The notes below the pieces were generated by a model. That model worked only from the letters and a program-made list of their open reading frames with translations, made no database searches and was not told the DNA's origin. A stretch of 64,000 nucleotides of DNA, taken from NCBI RefSeq assembly GCF_000787575.1, contig NW_012236492.1:1-64000 (forward strand). The letters are read 5' to 3'. The position numbers and the translations under genes are program-made. The stretch comes from Acytostelium subglobosum LB1. Taxonomy: Eukaryota > Evosea > Eumycetozoa > Acytosteliales > Acytosteliaceae. How positions within the stretch are numbered: the first letter of the stretch is position 1; each line of letters begins with the position of its first letter. Positions 61,431 to 64,000 of this stretch are shown in pieces.

Positions 61431-62675
61431 TGTATTGTGTGTGATTGAATAGATTGATTGATTGATCTATCAATCAACTTTGATCTATCAAAATGATCAA
61501 TCCCTCCCTTTTGTCGTGAGGCCTTCCTCAACTTCACATTTATAACAATCCTACAATTCGCTACATCCAAATCTTCTCTACACTGGGTTAGTTAAGTAGT
61601 AGTGATCTTGATCAAGTGATGATTGACCGTAGTCGTTGTAAACAATAGTAATATGTAGTCAAGTATCGATGTTCAACTCAAGTGAACAATAATTAAAGTT
61701 TGAATGATCAGTGGATAGAGTAAACTGAGTCAGGGAGTGTATTGTATTATGATAACCTTTTGCATTACATTAAGGTAAAGGATAATCACCCAAATATCTC
61801 CCCGAAAGTGATGAACGAAGAATAGGCGAGCCCAAAGCCCACACACTCACTGAAACAGCCCCACAACCCACTTGTCCTAGCCCATAACCTGGTCGTCTCT
61901 TCACACTTTTCCAACCATTCAGTGCTGTGTTATTTGAAAATACATCGATTGGATTCGAATGAAGTCTCCTCCTATCATTGAATGTTTGTTTGTTTGGTAC
62001 ATTGTGTACACGAAGAAGAACATGTTGATCTTTGCCCCAAACTAATTAGTTGTTAGACATAACGTACATTCTTTATTCACTTCTATCATAATATAATATT
62101 ATCCTATTATATGATTCAATCATATAATTAACATACACTTCAAGATTATTAATACCATTATCCTTTACTACTACTTCANNNNNNNNNNNNNNNNNNNNNN
62201 NNNNNNNNNNNNNNNNNNNNNNNNNNNNNNNNNNNNNNNNNNNNNNNNNNNNNNNNNNNNNNNNNNNNNNNNNNNNNNCCCCCCCCCACTCTATCCATGG
62301 TGTGAGTGTGATCACAATCAATCAATAGATCCAAACACACACACACATATATCACCCCCTTTAACAATCAGTTATTTCTAGCATTGTTATTTGATCAAAC
62401 ATACCCCAAGACTCAGTTCATAGCCATCATCTGATCATATAATATTGATCAATCAATATCGAGGCAGCTGATACAATCACACACCATCACACACCACCTT
62501 TTAATTCAAATTAATGTGCACCATTCCAGTTTCCAGCTCACTCCCTCCTTAATCAATCAATCAATCATTGATACTAACATCATTTCATTCATTCAATCAA
62601 TCAATCAATCAATCAGTCAATCAATTATATATATTTCTCAGATTTTAATAATTTATTCAAACTATAACAATAATA
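61431..62675. other. Intergenic region with assembly gap
   Basis: 1.2 kb between divergent genes with a 100-N gap (62179-62278) followed by a C8-9 run, itself a likely cause of the gap. AT-rich with ATTATATGATTC repeats near 62090-62130 and (AATC)n runs before 62676. No gene seen. Confidence 0.5.
62179..62278. other. Assembly gap of 100 N
   Basis: A 100-N placeholder in AT-rich non-coding DNA, with a poly-C run on its right edge; true length unknown. Confidence 0.98.
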
Positions 62676-63647
62676 ATGAGCCAAGAAGAATTGGATGCTC
62701 GTGAGGAGGCTCGTTTGAGCCGTGCATTGGCTGGAAAGGTTCCAAGCCAGAGCCAGACCAAGTCTAATGGAAGAGTACAATCATGGGCTCCTGTGGTAAC
62801 AAAGCCAGTTGCCACATTGCCAGTGAACTACTCGGGCACTGCCACTGGAGGTGGTGTGGACACCGCCTCACCCTATGCCAACAACGTCAACGTTCCAATA
62901 TCCGATGAGAAGCTACGCCAAGAGCAAGCACGTCTAAAGAAGTGGGGTTTGGACTCTGCCACCAACGGTGCCACCAATGGATCATCAGTGGACCATTCTC
63001 ACTCTTCAAACGAGTCCACACCACTCGTGTCGCCAAGCACTCATTCTCAGCATGTTGACTCGACACCCATCGTCTCAAACATCGATGGCACAACGAACGA
63101 GGATAAGATACGTCAGGAGCAGGCTAGACTTAAGAGATGGGGATTCAACATTGCAGCGCCAACACCAACACCAACCAGCAGCATCTACCCCAATGGTACA
63201 ACATCAAACACAAGCTCAAACTCCAGCTCGATCGTGTCCCCACCAGCAGCCTCATCAGTACCAGCGTCACCATTCGCCAATGGACAAGCCAACCACGTGG
63301 CCTCGCAATATGGACTTGATGTCCAGGTCGTGCTGCCCTACCTGACCAGGATCATATCGGCGGGCAAGTCTGTCAAGTTAATCCTCCACAAGAAGTCATC
63401 CAACCACGACGTCGCCATAGCCATTATGCTCGATCTTGTCAAGGAGTCTGCAGAGTTTGGTCTGCAGCTGCCCAACGACCTACCCATTTCCTTTGATATC
63501 TCTCAAGCCTCTGCTCGTCTAGCTGTTGCCGTCAATGAGCTGGTCAATGCCGGAGCACATCAAGCCGACCAAATCAAGATCCAACACCTCTACGAAGACA
63601 TCCAAGCACAAGTTGGACTGCTCTACCTAGCTGTCACTGCAAACTAA
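62676..63647 (+). CDS. Protein with two QARLK-W repeats, function unknown
   Basis: A single exon encodes 323 residues starting MSQEELDAREEARLSRALAG. Two short repeats, EKLRQEQARLKKWGLDSA (about residues 77-94) and DKIRQEQARLKRWGFNIA (about 146-163), lie in Ser/Thr/Asn-rich disordered sequence. The last about 105 residues form a compact helical domain (QYGLDVQVVLPYLTRIISAG, DVAIAIMLDLVKESAEFGLQ, SARLAVAVNELVNAGAHQAD, LYEDIQAQVGLLYLAVTAN). No membrane segment or signal is present. The repeats may be peptide motifs that bind a shared partner. I do not know a matching family. Confidence 0.8.
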   Translation: MSQEELDAREEARLSRALAGKVPSQSQTKSNGRVQSWAPVVTKPVATLPVNYSGTATGGGVDTASPYANNVNVPISDEKLRQEQARLKKWGLDSATNGATNGSSVDHSHSSNESTPLVSPSTHSQHVDSTPIVSNIDGTTNEDKIRQEQARLKRWGFNIAAPTPTPTSSIYPNGTTSNTSSNSSSIVSPPAASSVPASPFANGQANHVASQYGLDVQVVLPYLTRIISAGKSVKLILHKKSSNHDVAIAIMLDLVKESAEFGLQLPNDLPISFDISQASARLAVAVNELVNAGAHQADQIKIQHLYEDIQAQVGLLYLAVTAN

Positions 63648-63746
63648 GTCGAGTGTGTGCCACATCCATACAATCAATGAAATCAATCAATCAATCAATC
63701 AATCAAACATTGTGCATAAACTGTAAAGATAACAAATAAATTATTA

Positions 63747-63945
63747 TTATTTATTAAGTCCACTCCATCTTGTATCAGAATCGACGAGGTTGCCGACTTG
63801 AGGAGCCACAAGTAGTACTACTACACCACCTGTCAAGTCGTCAATAGTATTGTCTAAAGACCTTTTAGTTAATGATGATTGATCCATTTGACTATGGGAT
63901 GCTGTGGATATGTTGTTAGTCATTATATTACTACAACGTTGTAGC
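63747..63945 (-). CDS. Last exon of a gene that runs off the window
   Basis: Minus-strand sequence after the acceptor TTATAG at about 63946 reads LQRCSNIMTNNISTASHSQM and ends with VLLVAPQVGNLVDSDTRWSG-LNK and a stop. Continuous reading upstream through 63998 is also open, so the acceptor is only a proposal. The gene is convergent with the one ending at 63647. No family recognised. Confidence 0.4.
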
Positions 63946-64000
63946 CTATAACATAAAAGAATAATGAAGTTGACTATTTGTGTCCTCCTGGTGCTCATTG

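Overview
This window looks like chromosomal DNA of a dictyostelid social amoeba other than D. discoideum. The genes are densely packed, carry many short introns of about 50-100 bp (GTATGT or GTAAGT to AG), have moderate GC in exons, and sit between low-complexity AT-rich intergenic tracts full of ATCA/TGAT and CACT tetranucleotide runs. Gln-, Asn-, Ser- and Thr-rich tracts are common. Gene content also fits: an SdrD-B-repeat surface protein resembling the Dictyostelium colossins, exportin-6 close to a conventional actin gene, a COP9 subunit, and a Kelch/F-box protein. The species was not determined. I saw no tRNA, rRNA, CRISPR array, retroelement or recognisable autonomous transposon. The sequence is a draft: there are three 100-N gaps (38757-38856, 49214-49313, 62179-62278) and isolated Ns at 2894, 29294 and 38861-38862, and several genes hold single-base frame breaks that may be assembly errors.

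Layout. 1-980 (+): 3' part of a gene with a PBZ-type zinc finger and a macro-like domain. 1529-4395 (+): broken colossin-like surface protein. 4553-6657 (-): protein with several zinc modules. 8294-9942 (+): cytochrome P450. 10102-15923 (-): large BIG-type Arf GEF with Sec7 domain. 16279-17904 (-): protein with two SH3 domains. 19058-19998 (-): proteasome subunit RPN12. 20477-21965 (+): COP9 signalosome subunit 4. 22656-24115 (+): DUF2804 protein. 24324-26836 (-): polytopic membrane protein. 27271-31832 (-): eIF4G. 32837-36103 (+): USO1/p115. 36393-37356 (-): unrecognised beta-rich protein. 37586-38182 (+): orphan ORF. 39365-40269 (+): small CTD phosphatase. 42405-46216 (+): exportin-6. 46310-48572 (-): TMTC-like protein. 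48883-49984 (-): actin. 50403-50785 (-): small membrane ORF. 50865-51761 (-): coiled-coil protein. 52280-52735 (-): RPS19. 54094-54585 (+): RPL21. 54877-58311 (+): CRM1-like karyopherin. 58993-60709 (+): F-box/Kelch protein. 60829-61430 (-): degenerate Rho-like GTPase. 62676-63647 (+): protein with two QARLK-W repeats. 63747-63945 (-): last exon of a gene running off the end.

There is no operon logic, but themes recur. Vesicle traffic and secretion are represented by the Arf GEF, USO1/p115, TMTC and the surface protein. Protein turnover is represented by RPN12, CSN4 and the F-box protein. Translation is represented by eIF4G, RPS19 and RPL21, and nuclear export by XPO6 and the CRM1-like protein. 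Exportin-6, the actin-profilin exporter in animals, lies about 2.7 kb from an actin gene.

The observations most worth following are: a TGGAA-NNN-TTCCA palindrome recurring in introns of unrelated genes, a Rho-like protein with degraded nucleotide-binding motifs, a zinc protein whose N-terminal half resembles a treble-clef (HNH-like) fold, and a small inverted-repeat-rich insertion flanked by a 7-bp direct repeat inside the colossin-like gene.
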